A DNA stretch of 30,551 nt from Mucinivorans sp036654415 (GTDB lineage: Bacteria > Bacteroidota > Bacteroidia > Bacteroidales > Rikenellaceae): positions 1 through 30,551 of the forward strand of contig JAVVSB010000023.1 in assembly GCA_036654415.1 (NCBI GenBank), in the 5' to 3' direction. Of this stretch, positions 1-7,501 are shown piece after piece (position 1 is the stretch's first letter; every line of letters starts with the position of its first letter). The notes beneath the pieces were generated by a model. The model worked only from the letters and a program-made list of their open reading frames with translations, searched no databases and was not told the DNA's origin. The translations under genes and the position numbers were made by a program.

Positions 1-53
1 CCCCGACCAGCTGATTACAAATCAGCTGCTCTGGCCAACTGAGCTACATCGGC
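1..53 (-). tRNA. tRNA-Thr (anticodon UGU), 3' part outside the window
   Basis: Read on the minus strand from base 53, the sequence opens with the acceptor strand GCCGATG. A D-arm follows (GCTC paired with GAGC around an AGTTGGCCA loop), then an anticodon stem GCTGA/TCAGC closing the seven-base loop TTTGTAA. The anticodon is TGT, which reads threonine ACA codons. The variable region follows and the window ends at the first bases of the T stem, so the T-arm and 3' acceptor strand are missing only because of the window edge. Confidence 0.88.
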
Positions 54-142
54 TTGGCTCTTTCCAACCTCGATTTCTCTGAATTGGACTGCAAAGATAT
101 GTATTCTATTTTGTTATTCAAAATTTTTTCTAATCTTTTTGC

Positions 143-182
143 AAAAAAAATTGAGTGGCCCAGTTGTAAGGGCCACTCAATT
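143..182 (-). terminator. Rho-independent terminator of the S24-type regulator
   Basis: A perfect 13-bp inverted repeat pairs 149-161 with 170-182 around an eight-base loop. On the minus strand it is followed at once by a run of T (complement of the A run 143-150). It starts eight bases after the stop codon of the regulator gene, so it most likely ends that transcript before the tRNA gene. Confidence 0.85.
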
Positions 183-190
183 AAAGGTAT

Positions 191-868
191 TTACACTGTA
201 CGATAATTAATTACAGCTTTGATAGCATAAAGGGCCTTTATACGGCTGCGGTCGATAACCATAGTATCGAAATCAGTAACGTTACGAGGAACAAGCTGCA
301 ACTTGTCAGCATCACCTTCCACACTTCTAATAAAGCGAATGACATTAAAACCATCAGCCACCACTAAGTATGCCTCGCCCAAAAGAATCGAATCCAGAGC
401 AATAGCTCCCAAAACAATAGTAGCCCCAGCAGGAATTCCTGGTGCCATGGAGGTGCCACTCACACGAGCCGCATAAACGCTATCCTTTGCCGCTGGCAAA
501 ACAAGATGGTATTGTGGTTTAAGTGTTGCCCTAAATGTGGCATCGGCAATATCCAAAGCATCCTCGTTGTAATAAGCAACAGCACCAACACTCTTGGACA
601 TAACCTCAAAAGCAGCATCGGCCGAGGCATGCATCTCCATCATCTGACCCTCACCTGTGAGCAACCATAGACGACTAATCATAGGATACTTTGCACAAAT
701 CAGACGCGCAAGCTCCTTACTAATACCAAAATTACCACGTTTGATTTGATACAGATTTTCAGACCTTTTCAACCCAATACTCATTGCAAATTTGTTAGTG
801 GACATCCCGCTCCACCGAACCACCTGTTCCAGTCTTTGCCAGTTGGTCATCGTCGATTGTTTTAACAT
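191..868 (-). CDS. XRE/LexA-like transcriptional regulator with S24 peptidase-fold domain
   Basis: 225 aa. Residues about 8-75 look like a helix-turn-helix DNA-binding domain, with a lambda-repressor-like pattern (TNKFAMSIGL followed by YQIKRGNFGIS). Residues about 125-215 match the LexA/UmuD/CI S24 fold: SGTSMAP places the nucleophile at Ser140, and DGFNVIRF lies where LexA and UmuD have their general-base lysine. That position is Arg178 here, so self-cleavage of the LexA kind is doubtful (inference). The protein probably acts as a cytoplasmic DNA-binding repressor or sensor; its targets cannot be read from the sequence. It stands alone, with a terminator behind it and about 240 bases of AT-rich non-coding DNA before it. 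Met1 is used; Met7 is a possible alternative start. No phage genes lie nearby, so a prophage remnant is not supported. Confidence 0.8.
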   Translation of the reverse strand: MLKQSTMTNWQRLEQVVRWSGMSTNKFAMSIGLKRSENLYQIKRGNFGISKELARLICAKYPMISRLWLLTGEGQMMEMHASADAAFEVMSKSVGAVAYYNEDALDIADATFRATLKPQYHLVLPAAKDSVYAARVSGTSMAPGIPAGATIVLGAIALDSILLGEAYLVVADGFNVIRFIRSVEGDADKLQLVPRNVTDFDTMVIDRSRIKALYAIKAVINYRTV

Positions 869-935
869 TTTAGTAAATTATTATATATGTTTTGATTTTA
901 ACTATATCTATATTAAATACCCTCTACTAATAAAG

Positions 936-965
936 TAAAGTTAGTGAACTATTTTAATATGCAAA
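936..965 (-). promoter_or_regulatory. Possible promoter of the S24-type regulator
   Basis: On the minus strand a TTTG (965-962) is followed after 18 bases by TAACTTTA (943-936). This is close to the Bacteroidota -33 TTTG / -7 TAnnTTTG pattern, with one mismatch in the -7 box. It would give a leader of about 60 bases. The rest of the gap 869-1106 is AT-rich, and I see no gene in it and no terminator for argD. Confidence 0.35.
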
Positions 966-1106
966 CGATTTTATGGGATTTTTATTGTTTATCGTCATAA
1001 TATTACAAATAATAACCAGAACATGTACCAAAATGTAACCTTCAACAAGTTGATTAATAGGCAAACAACCATAGGAAAGTGATGTAAGAATTTACAAAGC
1101 TATCCG

Positions 1107-2267
1107 TTAAATATCATCCTCAGAGAGCACCTGACGTAGGGCTGAGAGAAATTCATTACAATGTTGTTTGGAGAGAGTCAGCGCAGGCAACAAACGAACC
1201 ACGCACTTATTGGCTGCTGTACCCACAAAAATATGGTGCTCTGAGAGTAGTTTACCTCGCAATGGAGCACTCGGAGCAAAGAGCTCAAAACCCAACATCA
1301 AACCACGTCCACGCACATACTTAATCTTTTGGGGGTATTGGCTCTGAAGCTCTTTCAACCCATCAAAGAGGTATTGCCCCATGGTACTAGCGTTGTCCAT
1401 CAAATTTTCCTCTAACATCTCTTGAGCCACAGCACGAGCGGCCACAGCCGCCAAATGGTTGCCACCAAAAGTGGTGCCCAACATGCCGTATTTGGGTGCT
1501 ATATGTGGTGCAATAAGGATTGCCCCCATGGGAAAACCATTAGCTATGCCCTTGGCCATGGTATAGATATCAGCCTGAACACCTGCCCAATCATGCGAAA
1601 AATATTGTCCCGAACGGCCACAACCACACTGAACCGAGTCGGCCACATAGAGGGCTCCATACTGAGTACACAACTCACGGATGGCTACTAGAAACTCGCG
1701 GCTGGCCTCCTGAATGCCACCAACCCCTTGAATTCCTTCGGTGATGACGGCTGCAATCTGAGACCCATGTTCAGCAAAAAGTGCGGTCAGAGCCTCTATA
1801 TCATTAAATTTACTGAAGATAACATTCTCTGTCTCATTGACAGGGGCCACAATGGCTGGATTGTCAGTGGCAGCCACAGCAAGCGAAGTACGACCATGAA
1901 AAGAGCCACTAAAGGCAACTACCTTTTTGCGCAAAGTGTGGAAGGAGGCTAACTTGAGCGCATTTTCATTGGCCTCGGCACCACTATTACATAAAAATAG
2001 TTGGTAATCATTCTTACCTGTTAACTTGGCCAAAGCATCGGCAAAGGCGCGCTGCTGAGGTATCATCACCGAATTGGAGTAGAAACCTATCTTGCCGAGT
2101 TGGTCGGTAAGGGCCTTAACGTAGCGAGCATTGGTATGACCGATAGAGATAACAGCATGTCCACCATACATATCCAGATAACGCTGCCCTTTTTCATCCC
2201 ACAATTCCGACCCTAGAGCCCTCTCGATGGTGACATCATAGAGAGGATATACATCAAACATTTTCAT
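1107..2267 (-). CDS. argD: N-acetyl/N-succinylornithine aminotransferase
   Basis: 386 aa, normal length for the family. It is a PLP-dependent class III aminotransferase making N-acylornithine from N-acylglutamate semialdehyde and glutamate in the cytoplasm. Visible motifs are NSGAEANENALKLA (about 94-107) and SFHGRT (122-127) for cofactor binding, Asp210, the Schiff-base lysine Lys239 in YTMAKG, and GTTFGGN (264-270). In Bacteroides the arginine pathway is known to use succinylated intermediates, so the acyl group may be succinyl here. Two motif differences stand out: the usual D-E-V/I-Q reads DSVQ (210-213), and the usual QGEGG/QGEAG reads QGVGG (180-184). It is the last gene of the arginine operon, 28 bases after argC. 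I see no clear terminator behind it. Confidence 0.93.
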   Translation of the reverse strand: MKMFDVYPLYDVTIERALGSELWDEKGQRYLDMYGGHAVISIGHTNARYVKALTDQLGKIGFYSNSVMIPQQRAFADALAKLTGKNDYQLFLCNSGAEANENALKLASFHTLRKKVVAFSGSFHGRTSLAVAATDNPAIVAPVNETENVIFSKFNDIEALTALFAEHGSQIAAVITEGIQGVGGIQEASREFLVAIRELCTQYGALYVADSVQCGCGRSGQYFSHDWAGVQADIYTMAKGIANGFPMGAILIAPHIAPKYGMLGTTFGGNHLAAVAARAVAQEMLEENLMDNASTMGQYLFDGLKELQSQYPQKIKYVRGRGLMLGFELFAPSAPLRGKLLSEHHIFVGTAANKCVVRLLPALTLSKQHCNEFLSALRQVLSEDDI

Positions 2268-2295
2268 GACTTTATATTTTTTTGATTTTTTAAAA

Positions 2296-3273
2296 TTAGA
2301 AAGCAGAAGCTTTAAGTCTCAGCCCTGTATGCTCATCAAGGCCAAACATAAGATTCATATTTTGAATGGCCTGACCGCTGGCCCCCTTAACAAGATTGTC
2401 GATGGCGCACACCACCAGCAAATTATCCCCCTGCTTGGTAAGCGACATAATACACTTATTGGTATTGACCACCTGCTTGAGGTTAATGCTTCGCTCCGAA
2501 ACAAAGGTAAAGGCGGCATCACGATAAAACTCTTTATAGAGAGTCTGAGCCTGCTCTAATGTCCCATCAAACTTGGTGTAGACACTAGCCAAGATGCCAC
2601 GAGTAAAATCGCCCCGATATGGGATGAAATTAACCTGACCATCAAAACTTTGGCAAAGCCCTATCATCTGACCTACCTCACGCAAATGTTGGTGAGTGAA
2701 GGCTTTATAGACAGAAAAATTATTAGCACGCCACGAAAAATGGCTTGTGGCACTCATCGACTGCCCGGCCCCTGTACTACCCGTAGCGGCACTGATATGT
2801 ACATCATCACTCAACTTACCGCCAGCAGCCAAAGGCAGCAGAGCAAGTTGTAGGCAGGTGGCAAAGCAACCAGGATTGGCTATATCGTGGGCCTGACGTA
2901 TAGCCTCACGGTTCATCTCGGGTAGACCATAGACAAAATCTCGCCCAGCAATGGTGGTATCAGGCAGAATACGAAAATCCTGACTAAGGTCAATGACACG
3001 AACACTCAGCGGCACATTATTGGCCTCCATAAATCGACGCGCATTGCCGTGACCCACACACAAAAAGGCAACATCAATGGACTCCCAGGCAAAATCATCA
3101 CAAAAACGCATATCCGTTTCACCCAATAAATCCTCATGTACATCACTCAATAAGTTACCCGAATTACTAGAACTATTAACCCAAACCAACTCCGCCAAAG
3201 GGTGATTAATCAAAATGCGTATCGCCTCGCCACCAGTGTAACCCGCACCACCAACAATTCCTACTTTAATCAT
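2296..3273 (-). CDS. argC: N-acetyl-gamma-glutamyl-phosphate reductase
   Basis: 325 aa. It reduces N-acylglutamyl phosphate with NADPH to the semialdehyde, the third step of arginine synthesis. The N-terminus has the dinucleotide-binding pattern GIVGGAGYTGGE (5-16). The catalytic cysteine is Cys136 in NPGCFATC (133-140), and the C-terminal half shows conserved family signatures such as TGSTGAGQS. It lies in the same orientation between argG and argD. The argG-argC gap is about 90 bases and holds a strong hairpin, so argC and argD may be expressed at a different level from argG. Confidence 0.94.
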   Translation of the reverse strand: MIKVGIVGGAGYTGGEAIRILINHPLAELVWVNSSSNSGNLLSDVHEDLLGETDMRFCDDFAWESIDVAFLCVGHGNARRFMEANNVPLSVRVIDLSQDFRILPDTTIAGRDFVYGLPEMNREAIRQAHDIANPGCFATCLQLALLPLAAGGKLSDDVHISAATGSTGAGQSMSATSHFSWRANNFSVYKAFTHQHLREVGQMIGLCQSFDGQVNFIPYRGDFTRGILASVYTKFDGTLEQAQTLYKEFYRDAAFTFVSERSINLKQVVNTNKCIMSLTKQGDNLLVVCAIDNLVKGASGQAIQNMNLMFGLDEHTGLRLKASAF

Positions 3274-3288
3274 TAGAACTAATTTTTA

Positions 3289-3341
3289 ATAAAATTAAAG
3301 ACCAAATTCACACTTTCAGCAGAAAGTTGAATTTGGTCTTT
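3289..3341 (-). terminator. Strong hairpin inside the arginine operon: partial terminator, attenuator or processing site
   Basis: A 13-bp perfect outer stem pairs 3297-3309 with 3329-3341. It continues into a 6-bp inner stem (3312-3317 with 3322-3327) after a small bulge, closed by a four-base loop. On the minus strand the stem is followed by a T-rich stretch (TTTAATTTTATT). It lies between the argG stop and the argC start. I see no TAnnTTTG box between it and argC, so argC and argD transcription must read through it. A role in setting relative expression or mRNA stability is inferred. Confidence 0.6.
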
Positions 3342-3363
3342 GAAACACTTCTACTTTCTTTAT

Positions 3364-4551
3364 TTAGAGCTTATTTACGGCTTTATATATCTTATTTTGA
3401 TTACCGAAAATCTTACCGAAACCACGAACATCCTCACCGCTCCAGCCGTCCATCACCTCGCCATAGGCCCCAAATTCAGAACTCATCAAGTCATGAGGAC
3501 TACTAATACCCACTAATACAAAGCGATATGGATGTAACTCAACATAAACATCGCCACTCACTGTGCGTTGCGAACTACTCATCATAGCCTCCATATCACG
3601 CATGGCAGGGTCATAATACTGCCCCTCATGTAAGTAGTTACCATAAAAAGCTGCTATCTGGTCTTTCCAGAAGAGTTGCCACTTGGTAAGGGTATGTTTT
3701 TCAAGCATATGGTGAGCCTTAATAATAATCATGGGGGCCGCAGCCTCAAAACCAACTCGTCCCTTGATACCTATGATGGTATCCCCAATATGCATATCAC
3801 GCCCTATGGCATAGGGGGCAGCAATTTTTTGCAACTCCTGAATAGCCTTTACCTTGTCATCAAAATGCTGACCATCAATGGCCACTAACTCGCCATGGTC
3901 AAAAGTCAATGTCAAATTCTTAACCTCAGTGGCAGTGAGCTGACTCGGATAGGCACTCTGGGGCAGAGTCTGCGAAGAGGTTAGGGTCTCCTTACCCCCA
4001 ACCGATGTTCCCCAAATACCCTGATTGATTGAGTACTCAGCTTTTTTGAAATCAAAATCAACCCCGTTTTCACGAAGATAGTCAATCTCCTGGGCACGTG
4101 TCAATTTACGGTCACGAATAAGTGCTATAACCTCAATTTTAGGAGCTATATAGTTAAAAATCATATCAAAACGCACCTGGTCGTTGCCAGCTCCTGTACT
4201 GCCGTGACAGAGAAAATCGGCTCCTACCTCCAAAGCATATTCGGCAATGGCCGTGGCCTGGGAAATACGTTCAGAACTAACCGAGATTGGATAAGTGCCA
4301 TTTTTTAGCACATTTCCAAAAATCATATACTTTATCGACTCCTCATAGTAGCGATGCGAAACGTCAAGAGCTCGGTAGCTCTTGACGCCCAAAGCCAAAG
4401 CACGACTCTCGATTTTTTGAAGTTCGGCAGAGGAAAAGCCTCCCGTATTGGCCAATACAGCATGAACCTCAAGCCCCATCTGTTTTTGAAGATAGATAGC
4501 CGCGTAACTTGTGTCGAGGCCGCCGCTAAAAGCTAAAACTACTTTTTTCAT
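3364..4551 (-). CDS. argG: Argininosuccinate synthase
   Basis: 395 aa, typical for the family. It joins citrulline and aspartate using ATP to make argininosuccinate. The N-terminus carries the ATP pyrophosphatase P-loop AFSGGLDTS (7-15). Further family motifs are HGSTGAGNDQVRFD near residue 115 and the central tract with NQGIWGTSVGG. It begins eight bases after the acetyltransferase stop codon, so the two are surely co-transcribed, and it is followed by the intra-operon hairpin. Confidence 0.95.
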   Translation of the reverse strand: MKKVVLAFSGGLDTSYAAIYLQKQMGLEVHAVLANTGGFSSAELQKIESRALALGVKSYRALDVSHRYYEESIKYMIFGNVLKNGTYPISVSSERISQATAIAEYALEVGADFLCHGSTGAGNDQVRFDMIFNYIAPKIEVIALIRDRKLTRAQEIDYLRENGVDFDFKKAEYSINQGIWGTSVGGKETLTSSQTLPQSAYPSQLTATEVKNLTLTFDHGELVAIDGQHFDDKVKAIQELQKIAAPYAIGRDMHIGDTIIGIKGRVGFEAAAPMIIIKAHHMLEKHTLTKWQLFWKDQIAAFYGNYLHEGQYYDPAMRDMEAMMSSSQRTVSGDVYVELHPYRFVLVGISSPHDLMSSEFGAYGEVMDGWSGEDVRGFGKIFGNQNKIYKAVNKL

Positions 4552-4559
4552 ATCTTTGT

Positions 4560-5177
4560 TTATTTATTATATTTCTTTTTGGCAAAGGTGCCCAAAAGTT
4601 TACCCCACAGGCTGCTATTTTGAACCTTAACCTTATCGCGCGAGGGGTCAAAAATCATGGCCGTACAGAGGCAGTTTTTATGATCCTTAGCCTGAAGAAT
4701 ATTAAAATTCACACAGCTGGCACACCCCTTCCAAAACTGCTCGTCATCAGTAAGCTCAGAGTAGGTGACGGGACGATAACCGAGCGAAGAGTTGATTTTC
4801 ATAACGGCTAAACCAGTGGTTAGACCAAAGAGCTTAGCACCAGGAAATTTCTCAAGCGAGAGGTTAAAAGTGCGCTCCTTAATGGCCCGAGCCAAACCCA
4901 AACCACGAAACTCGGGGTTGATAATCAAACCAGAATTGGCTACAAAACGGTCGTGACCCCAACTCTCAATATAACTAAAACCAGCCCACCGGCCATCTTT
5001 GTGGAAAGCCACAACAGCCTTGCCTTGACGCATTTTTTCGCTCACATATTCTGGCGAACGTTTGGCAATACCCGTACCACGGGCCTTGGCACTTTCGGCC
5101 ATTTCGGTACAAATTTCAGCAGCAAACTTAGTATGCTCCTCTGTGGCTACATACACATTAAAATCTTCAATATTCAT
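4560..5177 (-). CDS. GNAT-family acetyltransferase, probable N-acylglutamate synthase of the arginine pathway
   Basis: 205 aa from Met at 5177. A GNAT acyl-CoA-binding motif is visible as NPEFRGLGLARAIKE in the middle of the protein, after conserved KARGTGIAKRSPEY near the N-terminus. The C-terminal part has a cysteine cluster (CASC, then NCLC about 17 residues later) that could bind metal or be structural. A longer reading from 5210 is possible, but the -7 promoter box at 5212-5219 would put the transcription start at that ATG, so the internal start is preferred. It is the first gene of the arginine operon. Orthologues directly upstream of argG in Bacteroides have been proposed to supply the first step, acylation of glutamate, and no classical argA or argJ appears in this window. 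The substrate remains inferred. Confidence 0.72.
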   Translation of the reverse strand: MNIEDFNVYVATEEHTKFAAEICTEMAESAKARGTGIAKRSPEYVSEKMRQGKAVVAFHKDGRWAGFSYIESWGHDRFVANSGLIINPEFRGLGLARAIKERTFNLSLEKFPGAKLFGLTTGLAVMKINSSLGYRPVTYSELTDDEQFWKGCASCVNFNILQAKDHKNCLCTAMIFDPSRDKVKVQNSSLWGKLLGTFAKKKYNK

Positions 5178-5211
5178 CTCTTTTTTAAATTTCTTACAGT
5201 TTAAAATCATG

Positions 5212-5219
5212 CAAAGTTA
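5212..5219 (-). promoter_or_regulatory. -7 promoter box of the arginine operon
   Basis: The minus strand reads TAACTTTG, an exact match to the Bacteroidota -7 consensus TAnnTTTG. The upstream region is AT-rich without a clear TTTG at -33. Transcription would start around 5205-5208, leaving a leader of about 30 bases before the ATG at 5177. I recognise no arginine operator here. Confidence 0.55.
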
Positions 5220-5300
5220 TTAAAAAAATTTCTAAACAGTAACTTATAACACATCTAAATTACTTCTTAGCAATTTTCAGGCTCTCTCCAATCGGATTTA

Positions 5301-5612
5301 TCAAACAGGAAACTGGTAAACACCACGCTGCCGAAGGCACTCCACAACACTCGCTTTTAAGGCCTCGACCTTTTTATCTTCATTGACTGACAGATAGATG
5401 GAGGTGGCCTGAAACAACTGAAGTAGAACTCGACTATCATGAAGTTCAATATGGTCAGAATTATTATCCTTGAGCTGCAACTCCAGTAAGGCCTCATCCA
5501 AAGTTATGAACATCTGCAGCGGAAGGTGGCTAGCCTTGAGACTAAGCAATTTTTCAATCACCTTGGCCAAGAGCTCAACCTGACGCATCACATAATCTTT
5601 ACGCTCCAACAT
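5301..5612 (-). CDS. Small conserved-looking protein of unknown function, coupled to the CorC-like gene
   Basis: 103 aa from Met at 5612. It opens MLERKDYVMRQVELLAKVIE, charged and helical, with no signal peptide or membrane segment, and the rest is mostly amphipathic helix. The N-terminus recalls the small DUF6483-type proteins of Firmicutes (impression only). The start codon lies inside the end of the upstream gene, overlapping it by 14 bases in another frame, which suggests translational coupling. A longer reading from 5687 would add 25 residues entirely within the upstream gene and is unlikely; a shorter start at 5588 is also possible. It is the last gene of the long minus-strand run. Function unknown. 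Confidence 0.6.
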   Translation of the reverse strand: MLERKDYVMRQVELLAKVIEKLLSLKASHLPLQMFITLDEALLELQLKDNNSDHIELHDSRVLLQLFQATSIYLSVNEDKKVEALKASVVECLRQRGVYQFPV

Positions 5613-6822
5613 CGCCCTCGATTTTATGAACCTCCACCAGCGCAATACGATTATTTTTGGCACGCATGATTTTAAGTTCCAAAGCACCTATTATAAGCGT
5701 GTCACCTGCTTTTGGCATATCCTCACTACAATAGAGCACATAACCAGCTAAAGTTTCATAATCATCACTCAAAGGTATATCCAAACCATACTCAGCATTG
5801 AGGTGCTCCACCGACTGACGTCCAGAAAAGATATAACGCCCATGCCCCAAATCACGCTCGGCTAAACTCTCTACATCATGTTCATCCTCAATCTCACCAA
5901 AAATCTCTTCCAGTATATCTTCCAAAGTAATCACCCCAGCAGTACCACCAAATTCATCGATGACGATGGCCATACTACGGCGCGTGCGAATAAACTCACG
6001 GAAAAGATGTTGTAAAGGGGTGGTCTCGGCCGCATAGATGGCCTTGGTGACCATCTGCGCCACTAGCGTAAAATCTTTGAAAAGCTCACGACTACGAGCA
6101 TACCCAACCACATTGTCAATCGTGCCCTCGTAGATGGGGATACGCGAAAAATGGGACGAGATGGCCACAGCACGCAACTGCTCAATGGTGGCATCAATAG
6201 ACACAGCCTCGACCTCGACCCGAGGTGTCATACAATCGCGCACATGAAGCTCCGAAAAATCGAGCGCGTTTTGAAACAATTTTTTTTGATTCTCATCCAC
6301 CTGAATCTCCTGCTGACCCTGCTCCTGTTCAACAACTGGTAAGCTATCCTCGACCAGCGAAATCAAATCCTCTTTATCAAGCTCATCCTGCGAAGAAAAG
6401 CTCTTACGCACAGGGTAAAAACACCACGTCAAGGGGTACAGAAGAACATAGACAAGGTAATAAAAATAGGCGAAAATCTTAAGAAAAATATCCGACACCA
6501 AAGGCACCAAAAGGTAGACCAGGGAGTGAACGACAAAAAAAATAGCCATTGATAGGGCTATCCACCCTGCAACACCAGCCCAAGCCACAACAACCTCCTC
6601 CATAGAGATAACAAAAAGCACTACAGCAAAAATACGCGAGAGCCAAATGGTAGCAAAAAAACGCCATTGATGGACTAAAAGCTCACGAATAATAAAGGCA
6701 TAGAGCCCCTGGGTGCGGCTCTCAATCTGCAAGCGTAAACGCCCCTCGTGAGCAAAAGCCACCTCCATCCCGCCCATTATGGCAGAAAAAAGCAAGGCGA
6801 GCGGGATAAGTGATATTTCCAT
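5599..6822 (-). CDS. CorC/HlyC-family membrane protein with CBS pair (GldE-like)
   Basis: 407 aa. Domain order: DUF21/CNNM-type membrane region (about 1-140) with several hydrophobic segments, two CBS domains (about 197-310) starting at the conserved MTPRVEV and ending EFGGTAGVITLEDILEEIFGEI, then a C-terminal CorC_HlyC domain (about 325-400). Such proteins are linked to magnesium or cobalt homeostasis. In gliding Bacteroidota the equivalent is called GldE, but no other gliding gene appears here, so that role is not claimed. It starts two bases after the lptC stop and overlaps the next small gene. It is an inner-membrane protein. Confidence 0.85.
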   Translation of the reverse strand: MEISLIPLALLFSAIMGGMEVAFAHEGRLRLQIESRTQGLYAFIIRELLVHQWRFFATIWLSRIFAVVLFVISMEEVVVAWAGVAGWIALSMAIFFVVHSLVYLLVPLVSDIFLKIFAYFYYLVYVLLYPLTWCFYPVRKSFSSQDELDKEDLISLVEDSLPVVEQEQGQQEIQVDENQKKLFQNALDFSELHVRDCMTPRVEVEAVSIDATIEQLRAVAISSHFSRIPIYEGTIDNVVGYARSRELFKDFTLVAQMVTKAIYAAETTPLQHLFREFIRTRRSMAIVIDEFGGTAGVITLEDILEEIFGEIEDEHDVESLAERDLGHGRYIFSGRQSVEHLNAEYGLDIPLSDDYETLAGYVLYCSEDMPKAGDTLIIGALELKIMRAKNNRIALVEVHKIEGDVGA

Positions 6823-6824
6823 TA

Positions 6825-7406
6825 CTATTTTTTTATTTGGACGGAATCCATGGCCATAGAATCGACAACCACTGTATCTGGCTGTTGCTGAACCTCAATT
6901 TGACCAGAGGTGCGGTTAAATTGCCAAGATTCAAAACTTTGATCGGCCTCGAAACCGGTGCCCACATGCATACTGCCACCATCTATGACTTTGGCTCGTT
7001 TGGGGGTGTAGATAAGCCCTTTACCTTCATCCCAAAAAAGTTGGTCAGTATATAGTTCGCGGTTGCCGTCATAATTATGAGCCACCACATTACCTCGAGC
7101 TTCCCAAATTTTGGTCTTCTCATTGTAGTGGGCCCAATCGGCCCTAAGGTCCGACTCAATAGCCAAAGAGTCACCAAAAGTTTCGACATGAATCCCCTCT
7201 GGATACTCGAAAAAAGGCTCCTTAGCCATCTCATAACGTTTGATGAGCGCAGCAACTACCTTGTACCGTTTGCGTCCACTACCCGAGTAGACCATCGTAT
7301 GGTCATAACTGGTAAGAGTGGGTGTGGTCTCGGGGTCAAGCTCAGATGGAACAACCTTATTTCCGCACGAACTCAGAAAAAATAAACAGAGTAAAAGGTA
7401 ACGCAT
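6825..7406 (-). CDS. lptC: LPS export protein LptC (lipoprotein)
   Basis: 193 aa. The N-terminus MRYLLLCLFFLSSCGN is a lipoprotein signal with lipobox cysteine Cys14. The body matches the LptC/OstA-like beta fold: repeated short strands such as EGIHVETFGDSLAIESDLRADWAHYNE and KIWEARGNVVAHNYDG, with aspartate-glycine turns. It should act in the periplasm as a component of the LptB2FGC ABC transporter that moves lipopolysaccharide from the inner membrane to LptA. It sits between the TPR gene and the CorC-like gene, as is common in Bacteroidales. The C-terminal tail (about 165-193) is low-complexity and lacks the fold. Confidence 0.82.
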   Translation of the reverse strand: MRYLLLCLFFLSSCGNKVVPSELDPETTPTLTSYDHTMVYSGSGRKRYKVVAALIKRYEMAKEPFFEYPEGIHVETFGDSLAIESDLRADWAHYNEKTKIWEARGNVVAHNYDGNRELYTDQLFWDEGKGLIYTPKRAKVIDGGSMHVGTGFEADQSFESWQFNRTSGQIEVQQQPDTVVVDSMAMDSVQIKK

Positions 7407-7431
7407 TTTTAATTACAAACTAAACAACCTA

Positions 7432-7481
7432 ACTCAAAGGCCAGAAATTTATACAATTCCGACCTTTGAGTCACAGTTGCA
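7432..7481 (-). other. Inverted repeat between the TPR gene and lptC
   Basis: ACTCAAAGG (7432-7440) and CCTTTGAGT (7473-7481) form a perfect 9-bp inverted repeat with a 32-base loop. There is no T run on either side, so it is not a standard terminator. It may be an mRNA processing or stabilising stem within the operon. Confidence 0.4.
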
Positions 7482-7501
7482 AAACTATGGGGTTACAATA
7501 A

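Noticed and set aside
1..868. tRNA gene next to a LexA-like regulator as a prophage or island end
   Set aside because: No integrase, phage structural gene or repeated tRNA end is seen, and housekeeping genes follow directly.
5613..5687. 25-residue N-terminal extension of the small gene after the CorC-like gene
   Set aside because: It lies wholly inside the CorC-like gene and reads as out-of-frame sequence; MLERKDYVMRQ is a natural start.
6151..6482. Overlapping opposite-strand frames inside the CorC-like gene
   Set aside because: They are shadows of a well-supported coding gene, with biased composition and no domain.
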